Of a DNA stretch of 64,000 nt, positions 8,930 through 17,507 are shown one piece after another. Below the pieces are notes generated by a model that saw nothing but the letters and a program-made list of their open reading frames with translations, ran no database searches and was not told the origin of the DNA. Numbering within the stretch: position 1 is the first letter of the stretch; each line of letters begins with the position of its first letter. Made by a program: the position numbers and the translations under genes. The stretch is from Myxococcales bacterium (lineage in GTDB: Bacteria > Myxococcota_A > Polyangia > Polyangiales > GCA-016699535): the NCBI GenBank assembly GCA_020633325.1, contig JACKDX010000001.1:1736001-1800000 (forward strand). Reading direction: 5' to 3'.

Positions 8930-8957
8930 TTTTTACGGTTTTTATCCTACATGTCAA
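8930..8957 (-). promoter_or_regulatory. Possible sigma70 promoter for the yceD-rpmF-fab run
   Basis: On the minus strand a perfect TTGACA (8952-8957) is followed after 16 bp by TAAAAA (8930-8935), in the gap shared with divergent hisS. The -10 match is weak. The predicted start would lie only a few bases before the yceD ATG, so either the transcript is nearly leaderless or the real -10 is elsewhere. Confidence 0.3.
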
Positions 8958-9060
8958 GCGCGCGACGCGCTTCATGCTGCGCCTGGACATGTTCTGTGCT
9001 TCCCGTGACCGTACCGCCCCTTGCGCAAGACGGTCCTAAACCGCTAATAGTGCCGCCATT

Positions 9061-10332
9061 GTGGCACTCGTGCGCGCGGTCAAGGGTATGAACGACATTC
9101 TCCCCTCAGAAATGGGGGCGTGGCGGCGTTTTGAGAGCACGTTTAGGCATCTGTGTTCACGTTACGGCTTTGGCGAGCTCCGAACGCCCGTCGTCGAACC
9201 AACGGCCTTGTTCGAACGATCTATCGGGGAGGCCACCGACATTGTGCAAAAGGAAATGTACACCTTTGTGGATAAGGGCGAAAAATCCCTGACGCTACGC
9301 CCGGAGGGCACCGCCTCGGTGGTGCGTGCTTATTTGGAACACAGCCTTTTTGCTCGCGATCCCGTGACCAAGTGCATCTACCTGGGGCCCATGTATCGAA
9401 GAGAGCGGCCGGCCAAAGGACGTTATCGACAGTTCTATCAGGCCGGGGCCGAGGTGCTCGGCGATAGCACCCCCTTTTGCGACGCAGAGCTCATCTCTCT
9501 TTTGGTGCGTTTCTTGGAGGCGCTCAGCATCTCGGATATCGAAGTGCTTATTAACTCCGTGGGCAGCCCCGAAACACGAAGCGAGTATCGCCGCGAGCTG
9601 TTGCGTTATCTCGAGCCCCATCAACAGGCGCTTTCCTCGGACAGTCAACAGCGCCTGAGCAGCAATCCTTTGCGGATTTTAGACTCCAAGGATCCCAACG
9701 ATCAAGCCATCGTTCAAGATGCGCCCAAACTCCTTGATTACCTCGCGCCCGCCGATCAGGATCACCTGGAGCGGGTGGTACAGTTGATCGCCAGCACCGG
9801 CATCGACGCCACCGTCAATCCCCGGCTTGTCCGGGGTCTCGATTATTACACGGGTACACTGTTCGAGGTGGTGTCACGCTCGGCAGACCTTGGGGCGCAA
9901 AACGCGCTGGGCGGCGGGGGCCGGTACGACGGGTTGGTAGAGATGTTGGGAGGTGAGCCAACCGCCGCTGCCGGTTTCGCAATCGGCATTGAACGCGTGC
10001 TTTTAGCCATGAACTGCACACCTTCTCAAGGGTCTCGCTTGGACGTGTGTGTCATGAGCGCAGATCGAGGGCTGAGGGATGCTGCCTTTTCGCTGGTTCA
10101 CACACTAAGGGCCCATGGTTTTCACGTGGGCGTCGATTGGCGGGGTCTATCCATCAAGAGCCAGATGCGGCGGGCCGACAAGGTTGGCGCCAAGTTTGCC
10201 GTCATCCTTGGTGAGCGCGAGGCCAAAACACGCAGCGTCCAGCTCAAGGACCTCGGCAAACACACCCAATTTGAGGTGCCCATAGAGGGATTGCCCGCAC
10301 GTCTTCATGACTTGATGAAGGAAATCGAATGA
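9061..10332 (+). CDS. hisS: Histidyl-tRNA synthetase
   Basis: A 423-residue class II aminoacyl-tRNA synthetase charging tRNA-His. The motif 2 region is YRRERPAKGRYRQFYQ (near residue 115). The HisRS-specific motifs RGLDYYTGTLFEV (near 258) and GGGGRYDGL (near 284) follow, then motif 3 with GFAIGIERVLLAM. The anticodon-binding domain occupies the last ~100 residues. It starts with GTG, matching the family start (ALVRAVKGMNDILP). It is divergent from yceD. Its stop overlaps the next gene's ATG (ATGA), so the downstream protein is translationally coupled to it. Confidence 0.96.
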   Translation: MALVRAVKGMNDILPSEMGAWRRFESTFRHLCSRYGFGELRTPVVEPTALFERSIGEATDIVQKEMYTFVDKGEKSLTLRPEGTASVVRAYLEHSLFARDPVTKCIYLGPMYRRERPAKGRYRQFYQAGAEVLGDSTPFCDAELISLLVRFLEALSISDIEVLINSVGSPETRSEYRRELLRYLEPHQQALSSDSQQRLSSNPLRILDSKDPNDQAIVQDAPKLLDYLAPADQDHLERVVQLIASTGIDATVNPRLVRGLDYYTGTLFEVVSRSADLGAQNALGGGGRYDGLVEMLGGEPTAAAGFAIGIERVLLAMNCTPSQGSRLDVCVMSADRGLRDAAFSLVHTLRAHGFHVGVDWRGLSIKSQMRRADKVGAKFAVILGEREAKTRSVQLKDLGKHTQFEVPIEGLPARLHDLMKEIE

Positions 10333-11912
10333 CCAAAAGGTCTATCATTATTTGGAGCATGATGGTGGGTGTTACGTGGAGCGCCGCGCCTAGCGCTTCG
10401 GCCCAGTCTCCCGGCGTCTCGGAAGGGCAGCGCCAACAGGATCCGGCGGAACATGCATTACCCAAACCCGGGCGCACCGTGCGCTGGGTTCCGAAAGAGC
10501 CTCCCCACGGGGAAAACAGCGCTTTGACTCTTCCGCCTGTTGAGGTGGCACGCAGCGGGCGAACGCGAACCGTCAGCGTGTTCCCATTTTATTTTTCGCG
10601 ATACTCGCCACAGGACCAAGAGCTTTTCGCAGGGCTTTATTATCGACGACGCAGTCCCAAGCTGAACGTTGATGTGGGCTTTCCGCTTTATTGGTCCATC
10701 CGCGATGATGTCGATGCACTGACCATCATTCCCCCCGTGCATTATCGCGGCGGGAGCGGCTTTGATATCGGCATAACCCCGCTTTTTTATCATGGCCGCG
10801 AAAAGGAACGGCACTACACCGTGATCCCGCCGTTGCTGAGTGCGGCATGGCGTAACGAAGCCTCGGCTTATACGTTTTCAACCCTGTTTTGGCGCATCCG
10901 CAATCGACAGAGCATCAACTGGGGCATTTTCCCCTTGTTGTGGGTGAAAGATTCGCCCGACCTTGATCGTATCTTGGCGCCACCGTTTTTTTTCCGGTTT
11001 GTGGATCACCAAGAACGCGACGCCTTGACGCTCATTCCCCCTGTTTACCATGCGATTTCCTTGAAGAGCGTGGATTGGGGCATCGCACCCCTCCTGTTTC
11101 ACAGTCATGGAGAGAAGCACACCAGCACGACGCTGTTGCCGCTGTTTCATCAATACAGCTCGGAGAAGCGCTGGCGGTTACTTACGCCGCTCGCAGGCTA
11201 TCTGAAGGACAAGGAGAGCGAGTCACTCTATGCGCTTCTCTACATCCGTCACCGCGGCAAGACCGAGCTCGATGCCATCGCGCCGCTCTTTTGGTATTCG
11301 CGGGAGCCGCGCATGTACGCTTCGTCGCTTGTTGCCGCGCCGATATTGTGGCACTTCCAGACCCCCGCCACACAAACAACGCTGGTCTTACCTTTTTTTG
11401 CGTTGCACAAGAAAGCCGGCGCATCCACCACGTGGGCCACATTGCTTGCTGCGCGTTGGCAGAGCCACACCCAAGACGCAAGCACCACATGGGTGTTCCC
11501 CACGTTTCAGTACTCCCAAGATCCCTCAAGCCGCACGTTCAACGTTCACCCGCTCTTCTATTCCACGGGTGCCCGGACCTATCGACACTTGGTTATCGCC
11601 CCTATCTATTGGGACTTCGAGAACCATCAAGAAGACTATCGCACCTCGATTGTGTTTCCGCTGTTCTGGCGGTTTCGAGATCGGGCGACCGTCCATCAGG
11701 TTGCCGGACTGACTTACTATAACGAAGGCCGTCGCCATGGACTGCCGTATTGGCAGTTCCACTTGATGCCGTTTTTTGCTTATGGAGAGCCCCGGCCGGG
11801 GGATCATTGGTGGACGGTGCTTTACGGGCTTCTTGGATATCAGCGCCAAGGAAGCTATGCACGGACCCAGTTTTTGTGGCTCGGGCACATCCAAACGGAT
11901 GGACCGGAGTAG
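10329..11912 (+). CDS. Secreted protein with aromatic repeats, unknown function, coupled to hisS
   Basis: This 527-residue protein has a signal peptide (hydrophobic core near residues 5-25, ending SASAQS). The rest is a run of roughly 30-40-residue units rich in Trp, Tyr, Phe and Pro. They recur as variants of TIIPPVHYR, GITPLFYHG, GIFPLLWV, PIYWDFEN and VFPLFWRFRD, each followed by a charged turn. The pattern suggests a beta-rich repeat fold in the envelope. I recognise no named domain. It overlaps the hisS stop by 4 bp, so both are made from one transcript despite the unrelated job. The downstream gene is convergent, with a hairpin between. Confidence 0.75.
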   Translation: MTKRSIIIWSMMVGVTWSAAPSASAQSPGVSEGQRQQDPAEHALPKPGRTVRWVPKEPPHGENSALTLPPVEVARSGRTRTVSVFPFYFSRYSPQDQELFAGLYYRRRSPKLNVDVGFPLYWSIRDDVDALTIIPPVHYRGGSGFDIGITPLFYHGREKERHYTVIPPLLSAAWRNEASAYTFSTLFWRIRNRQSINWGIFPLLWVKDSPDLDRILAPPFFFRFVDHQERDALTLIPPVYHAISLKSVDWGIAPLLFHSHGEKHTSTTLLPLFHQYSSEKRWRLLTPLAGYLKDKESESLYALLYIRHRGKTELDAIAPLFWYSREPRMYASSLVAAPILWHFQTPATQTTLVLPFFALHKKAGASTTWATLLAARWQSHTQDASTTWVFPTFQYSQDPSSRTFNVHPLFYSTGARTYRHLVIAPIYWDFENHQEDYRTSIVFPLFWRFRDRATVHQVAGLTYYNEGRRHGLPYWQFHLMPFFAYGEPRPGDHWWTVLYGLLGYQRQGSYARTQFLWLGHIQTDGPE

Positions 11913-11946
11913 CCGCGCCCAAGAGGGTTGTCCTCATGAACGCGGC
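11912..11946. terminator. Nested inverted repeat between convergent genes
   Basis: GCCGCG (11912-11917) pairs with CGCGGC (11941-11946), and inside it GAGG (11923-11926) pairs with CCTC (11932-11935). It fills the short gap between the secreted repeat protein gene and the convergent RNA-binding protein gene, so it could act on both transcripts. There is no T-run on either side, so a standard intrinsic terminator is not shown. Confidence 0.35.
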
Positions 11947-11956
11947 TCCCGTGAGA

Positions 11957-12280
11957 CTACCAGCGCTGGCGTGAGCCGCCGCGATTGCCACCACCACCAC
12001 CGCCGCCGTACCCACCGCCGCCGGAACGGGTATTGCGCTCCTCGGCGATGTTCACGCGTAATGCGCGACCGCCAAGGTCGGTTCCGTCAAGCTTGGCAAT
12101 GGCTTGCTGCGCAAGCTCGGGACTTGCCATGGTTACAAAACCAAAGCCGCGTGAGCGCCCGGTGTCGCGATCTTCGATCACTTTGACCTCGACCACCTCA
12201 CCGACCTCTGCAAACGCCTGGTTTAAATCTTCCTGGGTTGCGTCAAACGAAAGGTTTCCAACATATAAACGATTATTCAT
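11957..12280 (-). CDS. RRM-type RNA-binding protein with Gly-rich tail
   Basis: A 107-residue single-RRM protein. RNP2 is LYVGNL (residues 5-10) and RNP1 is SRGFGFVTM (near 46-54). The tail after residue 85 is a run of Gly with Arg and Ser (GGGGYGGGGGGGN), like cyanobacterial and plant glycine-rich RNA-binding proteins. I chose the ATG at 12280 because AGGAGAA sits 5 bases before it. The longer frame from 12313 lacks support. Family members in bacteria are often cold-induced RNA chaperones, but that role is not shown here. A perfect odd palindrome lies in its upstream region. Confidence 0.9.
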   Translation of the reverse strand: MNNRLYVGNLSFDATQEDLNQAFAEVGEVVEVKVIEDRDTGRSRGFGFVTMASPELAQQAIAKLDGTDLGGRALRVNIAEERNTRSGGGGYGGGGGGGNRGGSRQRW

Positions 12281-12349
12281 GTGCATTCTCCTGCGACCCC
12301 TATCCAACCACACTCTCTTCGCCAGAAGGCCGCAGTTCCAAACGAAGTT

Positions 12350-12366
12350 GCAACGACTGTCGTTGC
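12350..12366. promoter_or_regulatory. 17-bp palindrome upstream of the RRM gene
   Basis: GCAACGAC and GTCGTTGC are perfect inverted copies around a single central base. It lies about 70 bp before the RRM gene start and 142 bp beyond the stop of the AMIN-like gene. It may be an operator or an RNA hairpin in the leader. The rest of this 228-bp gap holds no gene I can support. Confidence 0.4.
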
Positions 12367-12508
12367 CTTGACGTCAGCACTGAGAAACGACCCTTGTGGT
12401 CCCAAACGGGGCAAACCAGGACGAAAACCAGAAACGTACGATCGCGGTAGCGTATCATGTTCCCCGAGGCTACGCAACAGGGGTGTTTTGTGGGTTCAAG
12501 CTCGGTAA

Positions 12509-13159
12509 TTAGTGAGGCGGGCTTTCCCTATCGAGCTCGGGTTTATAGGGCCGACGGGGAAACCGTGGACTGCTGGCCTGTGGCCCGGTTCGCTTGGCTT
12601 TCGCTGAGGAGGATTTCTCGGAGCTTCGTGTGGGTCCGCCGGTTGTTTCTAGAGCGCGGGATGGAAGGCTTCTATCGGCGGCTTGCGGCTGGGGCGGGAA
12701 AGTCAGATGGATGAAATAATACCCTGTCTTCGCTGTTTCGGCGCTCACTACTGGATCGACGGCGTCGCGCAGCATCGATATCGCGATAACGTCACGGCCG
12801 TGCTTTTTGAGGCGCGTTTCAAGGACCGGGGTCTGAAAGTATTTCGTAATGAGGCGTCGTTTGTTGTTACGGCCGGGCAACTTGGTATCGACCAGCCGTA
12901 ACTCGATGCGCTTACCCTTGCGCAGAAGTGCATACGTGACCGGCACGGTGGTTTGGATAAACACCTCCGATCGGCCATCAGGCAACATCTGAAACCCGGG
13001 CCAGGTCACGCGCGCGGGGCGTGTTCCGGGCTTACCCAAGAGATGGGAGGGATCGGCGTTCTTACCGGGAACCACTCCGTCATAGGCATCGCCACTTTCC
13101 GCGTGCGCGAAAATGGCGATGCACCAAAGCGCACACGTCAGAAAAAAACCCGACCGCAT
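12509..13159 (-). CDS. Secreted AMIN-like protein of unknown function
   Basis: This 216-residue protein has a signal peptide (MRSGFFLTCALWCIAIFAHA). The middle, roughly residues 60-160, alternates hydrophobic strands (SEVFIQTTVPVTYALLRKGKR, then IELRLVDTKLP, then DVIAISMLRDAVDPV) in the manner of an AMIN domain, the beta sandwich also found in PilQ. The last 50 residues are Ser/Pro/Arg-rich and probably disordered. The AMIN assignment comes from the strand pattern only. It is the fourth gene of a minus-strand run that includes the sulfatase and DUF3604 genes. Confidence 0.6.
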   Translation of the reverse strand: MRSGFFLTCALWCIAIFAHAESGDAYDGVVPGKNADPSHLLGKPGTRPARVTWPGFQMLPDGRSEVFIQTTVPVTYALLRKGKRIELRLVDTKLPGRNNKRRLITKYFQTPVLETRLKKHGRDVIAISMLRDAVDPVVSAETAKTGYYFIHLTFPPQPQAADRSLPSRALETTGGPTRSSEKSSSAKAKRTGPQASSPRFPRRPYKPELDRESPPH

Positions 13160-13204
13160 AGGTCGACATCTTAGTCAATCAGCCGAGTGAGAGCAAAGTA
13201 CTGC

Positions 13205-15112
13205 CTACGGCTCGATGAAGATTGGCGATGACCAAGCCATCTCCCCATCCACTTGTTCGACCCGGGCATAGAAAAACGGGGCGTCGAGCATCGCATCCAG
13301 CTCCGCATAAGCCTTCTGGCTGGCGATGCCCGCAAGCTCGCCGTCCGGCCCGATGAGCACGATGCGTGCAATGGCCGCCGTCCCCCGGGCCCTCACTTTG
13401 ACCTGCACAGGACCCCGAGACGTGAGCAGGCTGCCCATCGGATGCCCGTCCGCGCGCACGTCAAGCACAATCTTTGTGCCACTCGTCGCGTAGCATCGAC
13501 GTTGGCGCAGCGCTTCAAGCACGCTCTTACGCGTGCGCGAGAGCGCCTGGACGGCAGTGAGCCCCGTTCGAAATGCATCGCGCTTCCGGCTGACACCATG
13601 ATGCCATACAAGCCCGTGGCTATCGGAACACGCGATGAAACCAAAACGATGTCCTTGACGCAGTGCATCAAGCGCCATCTGCTCGCGAAGATCACCACGT
13701 TGCCCGAGCGGGTGGTCCACATGCTCGTAGCAGCCGTGGCTTGAACATATTTCCCAAACCGGTTGAAGGCGCTCGTCGTGCGCATCAAGGTTGGCCCCCG
13801 TCCACCCAATGTGGTGAGGCACTGCGAAGCCGCCTTGCCGACCGACTGCCTCGAGCAATTCGCGCCCTTCCGGTACCACATCCCGTGACACAACGTCTGC
13901 ACCCGCTGCCGGCGTATAGACGACTTTATGGCCCGGGCCCGGATGCGCTTTGGCCGTCCATTCATACGCGATTAAGGTCGCAAACTCTCTGGGCTCATCG
14001 TAGGCATCGGCAACAGCTTGCAGATAACCCCATTCCCCAGGTCCTATGCGCTTGCCTAAAAATGACTCATGATCGCTAAGCCCCGCAAAATCGTCGCGAT
14101 AATAATCCCGGGCGCGCAAATAGACCTCTTCAGCACTTCCGCAGCCGTCCGAATGCGCGCTGTGTTGGTGTATGTCGCCAAACAGGGTGATTCGTCCCTC
14201 TTGCATAGCGGGATCGGCAGCGCATCTTTCCGTCCGGCCCTCGTTGCTCTCAGCGGCGAGGATCTTTCCTCTCATGGCCACGGTTTCTGCTTGGAGGCGG
14301 GGCGCGCCGCGCGGAGTTACTTCGAGACGCTCGATGACAATACCTTCTCGTTCCCTTCGCGCTGTAAGTATGCTGCCGTCGCGCATAAGAGATGCGGCGA
14401 CCCGGCGCCCGCGACAACCCCACTCAAAGGGCCCCTCCCCGAGCGCCGTGCGCTCACTCCATCCGTCCTGGCCTAGCGATTGCCACCAGAAACGATGGGA
14501 ACCACGTCCGAAGACCACCACCGTGCCGTCTTGCAACACGACCAAGGTAGGAAACTCAAACCCCTGCTCAATACCATCGCGGTCAGGATCCTGACCCAGC
14601 ATGCGATGCGCGGGGCGAAAGACCTGACCGCCTGAAGAAACGTGTCGAAGCGTGATCCACTTCGTGAGGTCTGGCTCATCGGTATCGGGACGCAGGTTGT
14701 GGTGAAATGCCACCCAAAGGCCCTCTTGCGAGGTATAGAGCGCTGGCGCAGACGCAATGGCGTGCCCCTTCCAGACGATGGTTTCACGCTGGTTGGGATG
14801 TAAAACGCGAACGCATGCCGGGCCGTGACCAACATCGAGATGCACCGACCAGCCTTCATGAACGCTGCGTCGCTCTGCACCGATGTCGCCAGACGGCTCA
14901 GGCGGCCAAGAGCCGGGTTCAAGGGCGATCACCCGATCGCCGCGCCATGTGGACCGTGGCGGTGATATCGGCGTACCGTGAGCATCAAGCCGCCATTCAA
15001 GTATGGCTTCGCCGTCTTGGTCCCAGGCGATCGCACTCAGCAATGCGCCCTCTTCGGCCGCGCGCAGCTTGGGACTGCGTAGATACCTGTCCCTTTGCTG
15101 CGCTAGCAGCAT
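13205..15112 (-). CDS. DUF3604 / PHP-like metal-dependent phosphoesterase domain protein
   Basis: This 635-residue protein has its catalytic half in the C-terminal ~350 residues. GDIHQHSAHSDGCGSAEE, GLSDHESF, VPHHIGWTG and FIACSDSHG supply the His/Asp metal ligands of the PHP fold, in the arrangement of DUF3604 proteins. The first ~280 residues look like repeated beta strands (WKGHAIASAPALYTSQ, TLVVLQDGTVVVFGRGS) and may form a beta-propeller-like platform. No signal peptide is visible from the chosen ATG. The substrate is unknown. It starts 15 bp after the sulfatase-fold lipoprotein gene, so two hydrolase-fold proteins are likely co-transcribed. DUF3604 genes are often found near sulfatase-superfamily genes. 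Confidence 0.8.
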   Translation of the reverse strand: MLLAQQRDRYLRSPKLRAAEEGALLSAIAWDQDGEAILEWRLDAHGTPISPPRSTWRGDRVIALEPGSWPPEPSGDIGAERRSVHEGWSVHLDVGHGPACVRVLHPNQRETIVWKGHAIASAPALYTSQEGLWVAFHHNLRPDTDEPDLTKWITLRHVSSGGQVFRPAHRMLGQDPDRDGIEQGFEFPTLVVLQDGTVVVFGRGSHRFWWQSLGQDGWSERTALGEGPFEWGCRGRRVAASLMRDGSILTARREREGIVIERLEVTPRGAPRLQAETVAMRGKILAAESNEGRTERCAADPAMQEGRITLFGDIHQHSAHSDGCGSAEEVYLRARDYYRDDFAGLSDHESFLGKRIGPGEWGYLQAVADAYDEPREFATLIAYEWTAKAHPGPGHKVVYTPAAGADVVSRDVVPEGRELLEAVGRQGGFAVPHHIGWTGANLDAHDERLQPVWEICSSHGCYEHVDHPLGQRGDLREQMALDALRQGHRFGFIACSDSHGLVWHHGVSRKRDAFRTGLTAVQALSRTRKSVLEALRQRRCYATSGTKIVLDVRADGHPMGSLLTSRGPVQVKVRARGTAAIARIVLIGPDGELAGIASQKAYAELDAMLDAPFFYARVEQVDGEMAWSSPIFIEP

Positions 15113-15127
15113 GGAATCCCGCGTGCG

Positions 15128-17440
15128 TTAGGGCGTCTCTTTATCGCAGTTGCCATATCCCAATGCGCAAAGCTGCTTGCGCGTCTCCTCGTCGATGTGC
15201 GTGGATTCGCCTTTGAGTTGTTTGCTCGTGCCTTGAGCGGCAGCATACCAGCGATGCCGGTCCTTTGCGCCGAGGAACTGTCCCAGTAACCCTCGGGTAT
15301 ATCGCCACGCAATCGGCGCCTTGCTCGCGTTGAGCTCGTGTTGCTCTTTCGGATCTTTAAGAAGGTCAAAAAGCGAGCCATCTCCTCGCCCTCCACGCTG
15401 CACGAATTTCCAGCGCCCGGCACGGATCACGCGCCGGTTGTCGAGAAAATCACTAAACGCCACCGAGGGACGGTCAGGAGCGACACCGTGCATGTACCCA
15501 AACAGGGCGTGGCCTTCCATGACATCGGGGACGTTGATTCCTGAAAGCGTTAAGATAGTAGGCGCAATGTCGACGGTGCTGACCGTGTATTGAACAGTGC
15601 GTTCGGACGGCACCGCCTTCGGGAAGCGGTAGCTCATCGGCACATGCAGAAGCTCCTGATAGACCGTATGGCCATGACCGTATTTCCCATGGTCGCCGAT
15701 TTCTTCGCCATGATCCGCAGTAATGACAAATAGCGTGTCGTCGTACACCCCCATCTTCTTAAGCCGCTCGATGAATATGCCGAGATGATGATCGTGGTAA
15801 CTGACCTCGCCGTCATACAGCGCCTCCAAATAGTGCTTGTCCCTGGCACTCAGGGTGATTTTGCCCTGGCTTGCGTTGACTTGAACTTCCGCAGTGCGGC
15901 GCGGCTCCACAGGACCGGCATAGGGCTGGGCATCGTATTGCTTAAGAAACTCATCGGGCGGATCGTAGGGCACGTGGGGGTCGATCGTCTGAATGAACGC
16001 GAAAAAACGCTTGTCTTTGTTCTTTTCAATCCATGCGCCGGCATCAGAAAATACCCTCTCCGCCTCGCTATTCTTCTGCTCACGGATGTAATTCGTATAG
16101 TAGTCCCAACCCTGCTTGAATCCAAAACGATCAGAAACATGGCCGTTGGCAATAAAACTCCCTGTGGTTAACCCTTCCTTTTTGCATTGTTCGCTGATGA
16201 GCAAAGCGGCCTCCGGCAGCTTGGCTTCCATGTCTTTGGTGTGGTGGCTTTCTGGATAGAGCGATGTCAAGATCGACGCGACTGAAGGCTTGGTCCAGTT
16301 CTCCGGGGCTTGAGCCTGAGCAAACACCACGCCCTCTTTGGAAACCTGGTCGAGCACAGGCGTGCGCACCTGAGTCTTGGCGTTATAGGGCCTGAGCTTA
16401 TCGGCGCGCATGGTATCGATGATCAGCAGAACAACGTTCTTGGCATGCGCCTTAATCTCGAGGATCTCTCGCTTGGCGCGATAGATGCCTGGCTCGGCCA
16501 CTGCGAGACGCACATCTCGCTGCTTGCTCTTGGCGAGCATATCCACTCTTACGGTTTGGCCTGCCCACCTGTCGAGCGACACGAGTTTCGTGGTCCATGT
16601 CTCATGGGCTTTGCCCTGATATACGGTCTTGCTGCCTGCGTCGTCCGTACTCACGGTCACCTCGAACTCGGCCAAACCCTGTGGAGTGAGGTTTGCCAAG
16701 CGAAAGCCAAGTTGAGAGTCTTTGGGAACTTCCGTATACCAACTGATTCGCTCTGGAGTCCTGAGCACCAGGGCCTGCCGCATTTCGCCTTTGGCTTTGA
16801 CTTTTTGGACCAAACCACCGTAAACGAGCCCCACGTAATCCGCCGGAACGGGTTCGGTAAACACGCGGACCCAATCGACGGCGATGGAGACGTTCTCACC
16901 CCGGTGCGGTTGTGTACCGCCCAGACGCCAGAGAAGATGGTTCTCGCCCGCCACCACGTTCTCAGCAGGCACAGCGATATCATAGTCTTTGAAGGCCGGA
17001 CTATCGAGCGCTACCGACGGTAGAGCCTTATTATTAATGTAGAGGGTAAGGTTGCGACTGCCAATTGGTTTGACGCGCACACGTACCGTGAGCGGCCTTG
17101 GGCGGTCGACCGGGAAGTAGGTCCGGGCAGTGTTGGACGCGATGTGCGTGTAACTAATGTCGCCTGCTCGGCCGTCCGAGCCCCACCCGCTCTTCCAGTT
17201 TCCACCTGAGTATTTCAAGCGCGCAGGCGTGCCAAAGTCCATCACCAAGGCAGGATCATAAACATCTGCCAAATGCACTTGCGCGATGAAATCTATCTGT
17301 TTGTGAAGATCGTCAAGCGCTTCGTTGGAAACTTCGCCCTGCCCAAGCGCCCTAGCGGCCGCGCCGCTCAGGCTTTCAGTCTTGTTGCACGCGCACAACA
17401 TTATTATTAAGGCCAGCAATACCCTATAACTACGCATCAT
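15128..17440 (-). CDS. Sulfatase-fold (alkaline phosphatase superfamily) lipoprotein
   Basis: This ~770-residue protein has a lipoprotein signal (LLALIIMLCAC). I chose the ATG at 17440 because it gives the correct short n-region. A beta-sandwich N-terminal part (about 40-320) precedes the sulfatase domain: VVLLIIDTMRAD near 325 with the metal Asp, HVPYDPP near 480 and ITADHGEEIGDHGKYGHG near 570. The nucleophile position, normally C/S-x-P-S-R, reads NWTKPSVASILTSLYP, so Thr replaces the formylglycine precursor. Phospho- or sulfo-hydrolase or transferase activity with a Thr nucleophile is plausible. Classical formylglycine sulfatase activity is not. It is followed at once by the DUF3604 gene. 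Confidence 0.85.
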   Translation of the reverse strand: MMRSYRVLLALIIMLCACNKTESLSGAAARALGQGEVSNEALDDLHKQIDFIAQVHLADVYDPALVMDFGTPARLKYSGGNWKSGWGSDGRAGDISYTHIASNTARTYFPVDRPRPLTVRVRVKPIGSRNLTLYINNKALPSVALDSPAFKDYDIAVPAENVVAGENHLLWRLGGTQPHRGENVSIAVDWVRVFTEPVPADYVGLVYGGLVQKVKAKGEMRQALVLRTPERISWYTEVPKDSQLGFRLANLTPQGLAEFEVTVSTDDAGSKTVYQGKAHETWTTKLVSLDRWAGQTVRVDMLAKSKQRDVRLAVAEPGIYRAKREILEIKAHAKNVVLLIIDTMRADKLRPYNAKTQVRTPVLDQVSKEGVVFAQAQAPENWTKPSVASILTSLYPESHHTKDMEAKLPEAALLISEQCKKEGLTTGSFIANGHVSDRFGFKQGWDYYTNYIREQKNSEAERVFSDAGAWIEKNKDKRFFAFIQTIDPHVPYDPPDEFLKQYDAQPYAGPVEPRRTAEVQVNASQGKITLSARDKHYLEALYDGEVSYHDHHLGIFIERLKKMGVYDDTLFVITADHGEEIGDHGKYGHGHTVYQELLHVPMSYRFPKAVPSERTVQYTVSTVDIAPTILTLSGINVPDVMEGHALFGYMHGVAPDRPSVAFSDFLDNRRVIRAGRWKFVQRGGRGDGSLFDLLKDPKEQHELNASKAPIAWRYTRGLLGQFLGAKDRHRWYAAAQGTSKQLKGESTHIDEETRKQLCALGYGNCDKETP

Positions 17441-17507
17441 ATTGGGGCAGATACCACGCACCCGATCCACGGGTCAACGTCGCGGACGTAGGGTGAGAGC
17501 GCTTGGT

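Noticed and set aside
11075..11722. 215-residue frame inside the secreted repeat gene
   Set aside because: It is a shifted frame of the aromatic-repeat protein; the signal peptide and repeats belong to the other frame.
16310..17023. 237-residue plus-strand frame
   Set aside because: It is antisense to the sulfatase-fold gene, with no motifs and no ribosome-binding site.
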